Below, piece by piece: positions 1-12,798 of a stretch of 64,000 nucleotides of DNA. Position numbers and translations under genes: made by a program. The notes beneath the pieces are model-generated. The model saw nothing but the letters and a program-made list of their open reading frames with translations. It was not told where the DNA came from and searched no databases. The first letter of the stretch is position 1; each line of letters opens with the position of its first letter. Origin of the DNA: Notospermus geniculatus (lineage: Eukaryota > Nemertea > Pilidiophora > Heteronemertea > Lineidae); contig NMRB01000565.1 of the NCBI GenBank assembly GCA_002633025.1, positions 166,085 to 230,084 on the forward strand. The letters are read 5' to 3'.

Positions 1-100
1 CAGCTTTGCACTTTCCCCATGTCATTCCAATATCAGCACATCATCAGTTGATGACATCACAGCACATGTCATGCCAAAGTTTTTGTTCTCATTACAAGAC

Positions 101-1554
<1,454 letters not shown>

Positions 1555-2894
1555 GCTACATTCCTTTTCGTTGCCATGCTACATCCCTTACCAGCTACCC
1601 TTCACTCACCAGGTACACAGAGCGTCGCTCGTTACCATGGCTACATCCCTCACCAGCTAGCTACACGTACGTTGCTACCAGGTAGGCCTAGGCCTAGGCC
1701 CTAGTCGCTAGGCCTAGACAGATCACTCGCCAGTTTATAGACCCGAACCTCGTTAGTTACATACTGTACAAATCATCAGATAAACATGCGTTTGTTCGTG
1801 TTTTTAGACGTTATCAGATGTTGATTTTTTGCGGAAATAACAGCCCATAGAATCCGACAATCGAATGTTGCTAAAGCTAGGCCACGCAGACCTCAGTTCT
1901 TTTTTCGGACACGGTCGACCAACCACCGCATCTCTCAAACCACACGTGCATCAGAGGAAATGAGCCTTTCTCACCTTAAAGAAGCCAACTGGCCGACAAA
2001 ACATCACGTTTTCACAGACGATCAAATTCAAATAATAGAGAATTTGGCCTTTTGGATTGGATTGGAATGTTACGCAATTTCTAGACTAGCCCCTAGCGGT
2101 GGGATTTGTAACCAATCAATTAACTCGGTCATTCTCCTTCGTGAACAGGTGCGCGCTCTCGTTTCTATACGGTAGTACATTCTACCATGTATTTTGAAAT
2201 TGTACTCTGACGTCATGATGGTGGAGTATGACCAATCAATCCAATGGCACTGGTTGCTAGAGACTCTTTTCTGCATATTTCAAGCTTCAGCTTCTTCCAC
2301 TATCACGACGAATATTCATTAGGCCTAGGCCTGTATGCATACTTTTCAACTTAAAGATGTTCAAGGCACCCCCAAAGATGGATCCATGTCCTCCTAAAGG
2401 AATGAGAAGGTTGTTAATGTTAGGCATTTCATTTGGCTAGCATGCTAGGCTATAGGCTACCGGTAGGCCTATGGATGGCATGCTAGGCCTATCGGCCTAG
2501 GCCTACGTAGGCCTAGGGGCTAGGCCTACCGGTAGGCCTGTCCATGGTCATTTCGTTAGGCCTTAGGCCCTACATGTAGGCCTTAGGCCCTATGTGTTTG
2601 ATCGTTTCGCTACACGCTTTCGCTGCCGAATTTATTGTGACGAATATATGCCTTCTAACTTAAATTTATTCAAGATCTTTTCTTAGGCCTATTTATTGCC
2701 CCTGTCAATAGGCCTACTTGATACTAGGCGTAGACCATGTACTGTTAAATTCTGTTAATTTTTTTTATGCAATGTAAACAGACATGCAGACACAGCCTAG
2801 GCTAAGGAGTCTAATATAGGCCTGACGTTGTCATGATGATAGGGTCTACTAGTAGGCCTATGCTGTACCAAGGAGGAATTAAGTAAATTCCTCC
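1555..2894. promoter_or_regulatory. Shared intergenic region between divergent ClpP and CARD/APPBP2-like genes
   Basis: This 1.34-kb stretch separates two divergent start codons and contains no supported gene. It has two CCAAT-type boxes (ACCAATCAA near 2111 and 2231) and a dense run of AGGCCTA words from about 1680 and again from 2310 to 2860. There is no convincing TATA box. A role as promoter for both genes is inferred from position only. Confidence 0.45.
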
Positions 2895-5800
2895 ATGACC
2901 ATGGCTGTACCAACCATGTGTACTCTTGATCTCCCGTACTCTCGCTTACATTCAGTAAATTTCTCTTCTTTCAGGAGCCCAAGATTTCCAAAGCCTCTGG
3001 ACCTTTACTCAATTACCGCCCAAAATGTCATGAGAGTAAGGGTGAATCGTGTTGCCATTTTACAAGAACTCAGGGTGGAACATATTCTAGCATATCTCAG
3101 GGAAAATGAAATTATCACACCAAAGGAAGAGAGAGTCATTCTTCAAGGTTCATCGCCTCAGGAGAAGACAATGAGACTTATTGACCTACTCCCGCTGAAA
3201 GGAAAGAAATGTGATTGGTACAAGCATTTCAGAACATCTCTGCAATTGGCTGATGCAGACGCAGCTACCAAGCAGAGATACGTTTCATTGGTTGGGTTCT
3301 TGGACAACACTATAATCCGAAAACCTATGAAGCCTGGGAAGTCTAGTGCATCCAGTACCTTGGATACCTCCTCTACTTCCATAATCACACCTGTCAGTGA
3401 GACTGACATCAAAGTTGACGAGATGAAGTACCCAAAGTATGACCCCTTGCCAAACATTGATAAGGAGGAGGGAAAAGATGCTACTGATAATATCATGCCA
3501 CCAGAGAAGGGAGGGCAAGAGTTACTTGAGTCAAAAGACAAAACTGATGAAACTACTCCAATGAAATTTGTCTTTGGTTATGTGCATCAATGGGTTCCCA
3601 CCATTTCTGATTATAAGTCACAGTTGCAAGAACCTACAGAACTATTTGAGAAATTAGAAAATTCATCAGCTCCTCATGACAGACAACAGTTGAATAATGA
3701 AAAAGAAGTATTCGGGAAAATGAAGGAACTTGAGATGACTTTTGCCATGTCAAAACAAGGACTGTTGCCACAAGGTTTTGTATTGTGTATGGCATCTGCT
3801 GTGCAAGATGTCTTGGAAGATAGTGATAACTACCACATGTATCTGAAGTACTTCATGTCTCTGAAATATGAGCAAAACAAAAACATCCTGAAGGAGCTCT
3901 GTGGGTCATTCATAGCATTGACCTTGTCTGCTGGGGCTGCTGAAAACAAAGACCATATTGATCTCTTCCGCAAGATTGGTTTCAACTTGTTTTCTTTGAC
4001 AGAAGAGTTTGGGGAATTCCTTGCTGCAGAGAGTTTGATGAGTTCACTGATTCTGTACCTGTCTTCAAATCCAAGTATCGATACATGGAAATCAGCTTAT
4101 GATGCAAATATCAAGCTGATGAGCATCCGAAATATGAACTATGAATTCCAACTGGCAGATTTTGCATTCCATGCTGCTGCACGATACCATCATGCGATAA
4201 AAATGATGTCTTTTGGACAGAAGATTGTTGATGAGTCAGAAAGGGATGCAGCTTTGAGCTTTATGATGTTAGAGGAGGGTAACCACAGCTCGGCATACAG
4301 CTGGGCACAAACGGCACTACAGGTAGGTGATCACTAAATGTACTTTTAGAATAGTTCTTCCAAGATACTTGTAAATGTGGGGAAAATGGTTGAAAACAAA
4401 AGGTATTATTGTTTCGGTTTATGATAGGATGTGCTGAATTATATGGATATGCTCAAGAGAATTTAAGTTATTTGTGTTTTTGTACATATATGTCACAGGA
4501 AACCGCTATTCTTGACACCTCTTGTGATACTCTCATGAAATCTTCATTCCAGAATGTTGACAAGTCCAACTTTGTTAACATTGTCAAGGTCTTATGTAAT
4601 GCTTCCAAAGCTTACATGGCAAAGTTCAACTTGAACAGATCCAAGCAGCTAGCAGTGGCGGCAGTCCAGCAAGCTAGGTAGCACCAAAGTTTGAATCCTA
4701 AATGACACACTGTAAACCAAGCCGTTTTGAATTTCAGTAAAAAATTCATATGAATTCAGTGTCTGTTTACCTGCCTACTTGCTAATCTTTGTGTTAATTC
4801 CTTGGACAGCGCAGAGTGGATGTCTTATCCTATGGCGATGACTATCTTCTCTCTTCATCAAACCTGGCTGGTGATTTTTTTCAGGGAATCCTTTGGCCCC
4901 AACCATCCATTGTACCTCACTGCATTACTCACGTACATTGAATATTCAAACGAGTACATCCAAGATCAGGAAGGTGTTAATGTTGCTATGGTTAGTACAT
5001 GATACTTTCTGTTTTTGTTGTTTGTGACATTTAATCCTGGAATGAGAGGCAGAGAGAACGCAGTTGTTGGAAGATTGATTCAAAATTTTGCTTTATTTTG
5101 AGTTTATTCAGCTCCTGGTTTTATTACCAGTATTGTGTTGAACGATCAAACTTGAAAAGTCTAATGTCATATCAACTATGTGACCCGATCTAGCAAAAGT
5201 AGGGACATGTCGCAACCAAGGAAAGTGTTAACGGCCTCAGAATACAATTGCTGAAATGTATGTCTCTGCAGGTTGACAACAGTAGTGCAGAGCAGTGATA
5301 ATAGTTGAGTAAACTGATGACCAATGATGATCACCTGCAACTTGCACCTGCTTTTGCTGGAGTGGGTCAGATATTATATTCATGGTGTTTTTTTTTCAGA
5401 AAATCGTGGATTCTGCTGAGACCATCTACGGTTGTGATACAGTACTTCTTGCCCATGCCCATCTTGCCCTGTCCAAGGCCCTGGTAGCCGCAAACAACCT
5501 CAGTGATGATCTCTACTTGACTCATGCCCACAAAGCTCAGAGAATCGCCATGAATTGTGTACCTAGTCTTCACCCCATTCTCTCCATCTTCAGTGAAAAC
5601 ATTGGTAGGTCATTTTAATGCCACTAAACATCAGATGAACTAACCCTCATTATATAAGCTTCAGAAACCATGACAATTTGATCAAAATCTGTTTGAAAAT
5701 CCATTGATATTTAGCTGGAGAGAAATCTTGCCATGGACATTATTATCATACGTGTATTGTCTGTTCAAATTTTCAGCCCGTTGCCTGTTGATAAAATCCC

Positions 5801-6682
5801 AAAGCTGTGGAGAAGAACACAAAGAGGGTGTATTGATCTATGCTGAATCTGAAGCTATGATGGCATTGAGGACATACCGTCAATATTATGGTGAAATCAG
5901 CTGGCGAATGGGCCAAATTAAACTGCTGTATGCCGAAGTTCTTGCCAAGATGGATAGGTGAGAATGCTGAATATCATTCTTTCATAGTTTCCCAATGATA
6001 AGTTAAAAACAAAAGTGAATCATTGTTTCTTGTGCTTTTTATGACACACTTCAAATTCACATTACGTTATCAGCTAAAGATTCGAATCATTTCAGCCGCT
6101 GTACTAGAAAATTTTGTGTTACAGATTGGAAGAGGCCGAGGAGTACTACGAACAGGTATTACAAGCATACAAGTTGTGTATGTCCCACAACAGTCATTTC
6201 ACTTTGCTTGCAAAAGCAAAGTTTGGACAGTTCCATAAGCTAGCAGAACATCCAGTGGAGGCCATTAAGTTGCTGAAAGAGGTTGTCAGTAAAGTTGGTG
6301 AGTTGAATTGGTATATACCAGTACCCCATTATGTCCACCATACACCATTGAATATTGCATCAAATTTTCTTTGCTCGGTGAAGGTTTACGAGTTTGTGTG
6401 TCCTTTTCAGATACTGGTGGTGTGTATGTCAAGTGGGTCGACCAAGCATATGACAGCCTGGTTGACTTACTGAAGGAGACAAGCATTGAGGAATCACAAC
6501 AGATGGAAAGGGACCAATACAGTTGGATTGTTCAGAACCAACAGGATGATTCACTGAAGTGGGATGAACTCAACCAAAGGCCAAAACCTTTTGCTGAATT
6601 CATGGATGAGTTCAATGTTTGGCAGAAGAAATTGGCCAAACTTGATTTGTCAAAATTAAAGGCTGTTGAGACTGAACAGTGA
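2895..6682 (+). CDS. CARD-containing APPBP2-like helical-repeat protein, seven exons, 847 aa
   Basis: Exons are 2895-4322, 4499-4677, 4885-4990, 5400-5604, 5777-5957, 6125-6297 and 6411-6682. All introns are GT..AG and phases agree (2544 nt). Residues ~48-125 look like a CARD: an amphipathic helix set with VEHILAYLRENEIIT and the helix-5/6 pattern LLPLKGKKCDWYKHFRTSL. A Ser/Thr/acidic linker follows (~130-215). From ~218 to the end the protein follows amyloid protein-binding protein 2 (APPBP2), a TPR-type receptor of CUL2 ubiquitin ligases; shared stretches include the segments around SLMSSLILYLS, NIVKVLCNASKAYMAKF and ARESFGPNHPLY. The CARD and the start of the APPBP2-like part share exon 1, so the fusion is not a splice-model artefact. 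Human APPBP2 is 585 residues and starts with a VHL-box that I do not see here. A possible acceptor (..TTCTTTCAG) ends at 2974 and an in-frame Met lies at 3030, so translation may start at Met46. Function is not known. Confidence 0.85.
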
Positions 6683-7026
6683 ATATTCAACAGTTCGTCG
6701 AGGTGTAATACAGATATCTCCAAATCCCAGGGTATCATTCATAATTATGCACCGATAGTCGAGGATATACTTTTTAGATAGAAAGTAATGTAGTGAACTG
6801 ATTGTGAAAAAAATATCAACCCTGTCAACATTATCGTTCTGTACCAAAAGTATGGTAGCCGGTGGTGCCTTTTAATCGCGTCCATCCAGAATTTCTCCGT
6901 TCCAGTTAAAAAGTAGTCCCTCTATGATTTACACTGTGATAATTTAAAGATGTATTCATCTATTCTATTTATCTGTCTTTTCAACTTGTGTATATAATAT
7001 GTGCTGTTCTATATACTGGTATTTAC

Positions 7027-7032
7027 AATAAA
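7027..7032 (+). terminator. Polyadenylation signal AATAAA
   Basis: A canonical AATAAA lies 345 bp after the stop codon of the CARD/APPBP2-like gene, in an AT-rich 3' flank. It is the most likely end of that transcript. Confidence 0.7.
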
Positions 7033-8253
7033 AGCATATTTTGGATAGGACATTCTTCATGAATTTTTCCCCTGCATGTTTACCAATGCATGTGCTAACC
7101 TTGTTGTATTGAGTGAGTGATTTAGCTGTTAGTTTGGCCAGATACCCTGGCCAATTTGTAGTGGTGGTGTTCGGACCTTCACGGATGGACCGAAAATGTA
7201 GTCATTGTCTACATTATCCATGTCAATAATGGGAAGTTCAACGGTCAGTTTTCCCGTAACCAACACCAATATTAAGCTATTCGACACAGCAGGGCCCCAA
7301 TTTTCTCTCCACCCTCACTACGGCCCTCGGTTAAACCTCATGTCCAGCAAGGAACTGAACTTTCTATCCACTACACGATTCCGGGCCTCATGCAGTAGAG
7401 TAAATGTCTCGAATCAACAAACCAGAAAGAAGTATTTTCACAGTTGCACCATTGCCGAATGATTTACATGTATTTGCATCACAGAATTTACAATGTATGC
7501 GTACAAGCATAAAGGAATCAAACCATAAAGGTTCAACTCGGATTTTCGCTCAATTCAGGATTTCTGCATGTATTGTTTGATAACATCAAAAATACACAAT
7601 ATTTTCTTACACTTTTGGTGTCCGATTAAAGGTATTAATCTCGGTAATGAAAGCTGAAAATTTCACCAACATCGGTTGGCCAGGTGATTAGATATTTAGA
7701 AATGAAAATGCCGAGGTAAGGGAATATTCGCACAAACGATGAGCGTTCAGGGTGATATTGAAGGTTTAGTACCAACATTAGTGGCGAGGTGTCTGTACCA
7801 TCGATTCCCCTGTCGATCGACAGTCGTTTTTCCTCCGAAGTTGGCCGAACATTGCCGATTGCCATTTGGGATTTCCCGTCATGCATTGCGGGTACCTAAT
7901 GGCATTACTCCTTTCTGTCAAACTCAGGAAGGCGGGGCCTGATGACTGCCAATCATCAAGAAGAACTGTTTACATTCTATTTATAGATTCTCCTCAATTT
8001 AGATCTGTTAACATTACATAATAACAATTTGGAAGTGTGGTACTGCTGGCTGATTTAATGGGTTTATACAGGATTAACCTGCCCATGGTGGTTTGAATGG
8101 CAAAGTAATTGGACCTTGTTGTGTGGTTTACAGAGTGACTGAACATTGGGTTCATGTATAGCTCGAACTGTGTGTATTCAGCATAAGAAAATTGTGTGAT
8201 CTTGATCCCCTTCACACTATGAACCTACGTTTCGGTCTGGACTGGGCAATAGG

Positions 8254-8387
8254 GAGGTTGAGATCAGTGACTTATCACGGATCCTTATCCATAATGGATA
8301 GAAATCTGTACAACGAGGACAAATTTTGTCGACATTTTGATCCGTTTTCGTATAAAGGATCCATGATAAGTCGCTGATCTCAACCTC
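8254..8387. repeat. Short foldback (MITE-like), 134 bp
   Basis: GAGGTTGAGATCAGTGACTT at the left end is matched in reverse complement at 8356-8387, with a GGATCC inside both arms. The centre is AT-rich and non-coding. Confidence 0.65.
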
Positions 8388-8415
8388 TTTAAAACAGATC
8401 GAGACAGTTTGTCCC

Positions 8416-8561
8416 GGTGTGACAGGAATGAAAGTCCCCCTGGAATCAAAGTCCGGTCCTTTTGTTCAGCGAGGGACCATCACCATTCGGACATGACCTT
8501 AGCGGGCTATTGTTTGGCGGACTTGCACTCGCATTCCTGGGACGATGATTCCTGTCACACC
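8416..8561 (-). mobile_element. MITE family A, copy 1 (146 bp)
   Basis: The termini are GGTGTGACAGGAAT and its complement. Read on the minus strand it aligns over most of its length with 50489-50658: both carry AAGTCCGCCAAACAATAGCC near one end and a GACTTTGATTCCAG-type stretch near the other. The two copies in one window define a non-autonomous family. Confidence 0.75.
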
Positions 8562-8874
8562 AGCCATGTCCCGACAATGGGGGAGGGTACATATACAGAT
8601 ACTGATAAACCTGTCTTTCATTATTTGAGTGTCTGCCACACAATAAAGCGGGCACTGGCATTCGGGAGGCCTTCTCAGACATTACATCTATACCGTACCA
8701 AATTAGCCACAAGTTAGCACAATATGAAGGTACCCCCCCCCCTAATTGTTTAGAAGAAAATTTGGCTCAAGAATGCAGTTCCGAGTCACCATTTTCTGAC
8801 AGTCACACGGATCAATATCACAATATCGATAAAAAGGCGACAACAAAAAATAAAAGGAGGTGAAACTGATTGAT

Positions 8875-8958
8875 AAAAAAAGGAACTGTCATGATGGGGC
8901 TCGAACCAGCGGCCTTCCGTTTGATAACCACACAGCTAACCACTCGGCCACCGGGGCT
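8875..8958 (-). repeat. tRNA-derived pol III unit (SINE head or tRNA pseudogene)
   Basis: On the minus strand there is an A-box-like TGGCCGAGTGG (8950-8940) and a B box GGTTCGAGCCCC (8907-8896) at the usual spacing, followed by a T7 run that would terminate pol III. The start resembles tRNA-Ser/Leu (GTGGCCGAGTGGTTA), but the acceptor and anticodon stems do not close. It is therefore not a working tRNA gene. Confidence 0.55.
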
Positions 8959-9020
8959 CATGCTACAAAGGTCCACAAAGTAAGGCACAAAAATCGACAC
9001 ACAAAATGATATACCGGTAA

Positions 9021-9213
9021 TACAAAGTCGTTTTCCAGAGGTTTATGCGAATTTTCGACTCAAACGGTCAAACGGGTCTTCATCAGGCCGGACAATTCTT
9101 TGCAAAAACTTCAGAAAAGACTTTTCTGAAATTTTTGCAAAGAATTGCCCGGCCTGATGAAGACCCGTTTGGGTCGAAAATTCGCGTAAACCTCTGGAAA
9201 ACGACTTCTTGTA
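9021..9213. repeat. Near-perfect foldback with CTGATGA..GAAA hairpin motif
   Basis: Left arm 9021-9116 and right arm 9117-9213 mirror each other almost completely. On the plus strand CTGATGA (9154-9160) is followed by a hairpin GACCC-GTTT-GGGTC (9162-9175) and GAAA (9176-9179), an arrangement like the hammerhead ribozyme core with one extra A. The left flank carries ATCGACACACAAAATGAT, shared with repeats at 43.3, 43.6, 53.7 and 54.2 kb. Confidence 0.7.
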
Positions 9214-10978
9214 TAATATATCTACGAAATGAGGGGAACAAATAATTAGATACTTAGGTAGGCCTACCTTCCCCAGAAAAGCATTGATATAAAACTTTTT
9301 ATCCTGGTAGTGGTTATAAAATAACGTTTTCATCAAGCATATTCAAAAAAAAATCCGGCATTGTGTGAGATGAAACCACCTCATCTTGCATGTCTGGAAT
9401 GAAGCTTTCTGATTGGCTGTTTACCTGGCCAACCGATGTTGGTGAACCGATGTTGGTGAAATTTTCAGCTTTCATTACCGAGATCAATACCTTTAATCGG
9501 ACACCGAAAGTGTAAGAAAATATTGTATTTTGGCTGTTTACGTTGGCTGTTTTCGTTTTCAGAACTGCTGTTTACGACGGTGTGAAAAAGAACTGGTTTG
9601 GCGTTATTTGCACCGTGACGGTACAAATAGCCATTGCGATTTTAGATATCTCATTTGAATTCATCTCTGCATTTTTTCTCACTGACACACTCGTCAGAAA
9701 GCCAAGCATTGGGCATTTTCAGAACTGCAAGGGTTAATTCTCCAGCTTTTTTATGTACGCAAGACGGGCGGTATGCTAGGGTCTGACTTCAGCCACACTT
9801 TCATTGAAGTCAGATTTTCTCTATGCTTGAAGCATTGAGAAAGGTCAAACTTCAGCTTTTCTTCAAGCTCAAATCCCACCCCACCATAATGCTACAATTC
9901 TGCAAACCTGTATACAATATACCTCTGAGTATTGCCCCATACAGTCACACTAAGGATTACTGCAAGAGTAATTACCCCCTAATTGCATTAACATTGTACA
10001 AGTGGCCACAACTACTACTACAAAAGGTTTCCTGAGGCTATTATTTGCTGTGAGGTATTTTAAGACCTGTCATTCACTCCCCTCACTGCCTTCCTTAGGA
10101 CCGCCCTAATTTTTCTGATAGGCTTAGAAAGGAGTAATGCCATAGGGTGAACGCACGCAGCAGACCACTCGTTGATGTGTGATATAAATAGAAACAATTA
10201 TCCTCATACCAGGTAGCTAACTTGCGAGGACGAGGTTGAGCCATTATACTGCCATCTAGCGGATACTACAGGAAACCGCACTGCAGTAAACTCATCGTTT
10301 AAATGGAGAAATATGGAAATTGGGCCGGTTTTCTTGCTTTAGGAGCGAATATCTCAGGAATGAATGCGTCGAATCGAATGAAATAAACGGTGTTCGATAG
10401 ACAGGGTCAATACCTTTATTTTAAGACTAATTTTGATGGAATACGTAAAGGATTTCATACAATATTTCGAGTTTTAAAATGTGATCTCTGAAATCCGAGT
10501 TGAACCTTTATGGTTTGATTCCTTTATGGTACAAGATATCTACAAGATATATACAGTACACAACCATTCTCAATTCAAAGTTGTCCAGCAATTTCTTTAC
10601 AGAACACTCAGCTTCCCACATCAGACTTCTCATACTGACCATGGGCATACACCGAGTACCCAAGCATGGCTTGGACACTCCTCACACAAAGTGTCGGCAC
10701 ACATTCCAAAACTTCTCCCATCAAATCTTCCGAAAGGTTTTGAGCAGAATATTTACCATGAGAATTGATCACAAAGTAGACTGGCCCTAGAATCAAACAC
10801 AGTAGTAATTTACAAAATTCCAGCTTCAGAGGAATTTTGGACAGATATTGGAACGATTCCAATGAAAATATGATAGAATTTTGTGAAAATTGTGTTGAAA
10901 TTGGTTGAGTTACAACACAGCCGGAGATGAAAACAGGACACATTGAAAACTGGAACAGACAGGAGGGTTGAATGGCCT

Positions 10979-11088
10979 GGGGCCTGTTTCATAAAGTGAC
11001 TTTAAGCTAATGGTACCTTTAACCAAATGGAAAATGCATTGAGTTAATGGTACCATTAGCTTAAAGTCACTTTATGAAACGGGCCCCT
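10979..11088. mobile_element. MITE-like foldback, GGGCC..TTTCATAAAG termini
   Basis: The arms begin GGGGCCTGTTTCATAAAG and end CTTTATGAAACGGGCCCC, with long paired inner arms around GTACCATTAGCTTAAAG. CTG precedes the left end and follows the right end, consistent with a 3-bp target duplication. The termini resemble the elements at 34.6, 36.6, 44.4 and 58.5 kb. Confidence 0.7.
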
Positions 11089-12019
11089 GGTCATCAACAC
11101 AAGATATGATTTTCATAGAAAGTGACTAGATTTATCACAGGTTTAAATACAGAAACATCTCCCAAACGTACCAAACCCCTCATATTATCGATCACCTATC
11201 ATTGAATTACGAAAATTATCAGAAATTACTATACATGAGGCTGACTTGATGAGAACAACAGATTTTACACACAACATGTAGGCCTATTCATACTCATAGA
11301 ATAGAAAAAACAAAATTGTTACAAAATGACAACAATGTCATGGAAATACTATGTACATAGTGATTACAATTCGCTAACCATGCCACCCTTTATTCAATGG
11401 GAGACTTTACTTCTGTTAGAGGCCATCACAAGTTAGCGGTCCTAGAACATCATGGAATTTGATGTCACAGAGAAGAAATGCATGCCATGACGCCATACAT
11501 AATGATGTGGATGCCATGGCTTACGTCTGTGACGTCAAATTTTGTGACGATCTAGGACCACAAACAGGCAACCTCTAATGGCGGTCAAGTCTCCCATTGA
11601 ATCTCCATTGATAACATAAAGTTTTTATTTTCATTTTAAGTAAATTTTCAAATGGCACCAAACATAGAAAATGTCAATCAAATTTAACAGAAGTATAAAC
11701 CTGTTTCTTTGCAATTGTATTAAAGTAGAAATGTGTTTAACAACTCTTCAAAAGTGCTTAAATTCCTTTACAAATGTGTCAAATTGATAAATTTAAGCAA
11801 ACAAATTTATGACGTCACCTCATTGGCACTTTCTCAAAACAGTACACTTTTGAATTTGTCAAATACCACGGATACCTACCAACCCATTTTCACTTGCATT
11901 CACACAACAAATGCCGGATTCCTTTCAAAACCTGGGATCATTTTGACAAAACCAGATCTGATTATTGGTCGAAACCTTTACCCTCCTTATTCCCTATACA
12001 AAAAACATACCAATACATA
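11089..12019. other. No gene recognised
   Basis: AT-rich sequence with only short frames. A 129-codon open frame at 11733-12122 has no recognisable motif, no splice context and low-complexity Asn/Thr content; I do not call it. Confidence 0.5.
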
Positions 12020-12248
12020 CATGGCAAATATCCTGTGCAAAAATTTGCACACTATGTATAAGTCTCCAGTGAAGAAGACTATGAAGGTTGTTCACAAAAA
12101 TCTTCGCTATTGCCACAGTTAATTCAGTTCACAACAGATAATTACCGTACAACAACATTGCAGAAATGCAACCTTAAATCACGGGTGAAGCACAATCAAA
12201 CCTATGATACATGTAACAGGTCACAGCTTGTTACACAAATTTTATAAA
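12020..12248. repeat. 229-bp direct repeat, copy 1
   Basis: This block appears identical by eye to 12799-13027. Copy 1 runs straight into the inserted element at 12249. Copy 2 starts directly after an N. Confidence 0.85.
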
Positions 12249-12797
12249 AGCCGTATTTTTCGGACTATAAGGCGCAGCCTTTTTCCTTGAAGAAGGGTCT
12301 AAAATTGGGGGTGCGCCTTATAGGGTGGTGCGCCTTATCTGCGGATCCAGTCTGACAATTTGATCAGAAGTGTCAAGACACTGACGAACCCAAGCATTCA
12401 AGCATGCATGGATGCATGCAAGCCAAAGTTATTTTCACAGTGCTGGTTGACAGATGATGCAGTGAACTGTGAACTGATGAAGTTTCAGTTAGGCCTAATT
12501 TGTCACAACAAGCTAAGAAATCATACAACCAGATCCATCAGTACCAACAGCAGAATTGCAGATGTCAATGGGTTCAAACAAGGCAATCAGACCCTGTAAT
12601 TGTCTTGGCTGTTGTTGGGTCAATGCACACTGAGCAGCCATGCATTGTATGTGTATAATATGCACTGACGCATTCACTGACAGGACTGCGCCTTATAGAG
12701 AGGTGCGCCTTATGTATGGATTTCATCAGAGATTTTGGTCAGAAATTGGGGGTGCGCCTTATAGTCAGGTGCGCCCTATAGTCAGGAAAATACGGTA
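12249..12797. mobile_element. DNA-transposon-like insert with CCGTATTTT..GACTATAAGGCGC ends
   Basis: The left end reads CCGTATTTTTCGGACTATAAG; the right end, in reverse complement, reads ACCGTATTTTCCTGACTAT. Several GGTGCGCCTTATAG units are repeated near both ends. There is no coding capacity. Copy 2 of the flanking repeat continues past the insertion point without the element, which gives an empty-site allele for comparison. Confidence 0.65.
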
Positions 12798-12798
12798 N

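Larger units (their letters stand above)
7509..10527. mobile_element. Composite 3-kb foldback with 37-bp perfect terminal inverted repeats
   Basis: The outer ends 7509-7545 and 10491-10527 are perfect reverse complements (37 bp). A second, ~100-bp pair of arms (7591-7687 and 9423-9529, including GAAAGCTGAAAATTTCACC) lies further in. A third, short pair (7901-7920 and 10124-10144) breaks the simple nested order, so the unit has been rearranged. The right inner arm carries a short tandem duplication of CCGATGTTGGTGAA. No transposase reading frame is recognisable. The interior is filled with other elements, annotated separately. It may be a large non-autonomous DNA transposon or a foldback built by successive insertions. 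Confidence 0.6.

Noticed and set aside
1577-1637. Alternative ClpP first exon starting at the CCATGG copy (ATG on the minus strand near 1637)
   Set aside because: It would reach a GTGAGT donor in phase 2, which gives a stop soon after joining exon 2 (needs phase 0).
4810-4870. Possible 61-nt exon in intron 2 of the CARD/APPBP2-like gene (..GGACAG| to |GTGATT)
   Set aside because: Its length shifts the frame of the next exon, while direct splicing of 4677 to 4885 restores the family sequence (ARESFGPNHP).
8896-8958. Functional tRNA-Ser or tRNA-Leu gene
   Set aside because: A and B boxes are present but the acceptor, anticodon and T stems do not pair.
11733-12122. 129-codon open frame
   Set aside because: Biased AT-rich composition, no motif, no splice or promoter context; its end overlaps the duplicated non-coding block.
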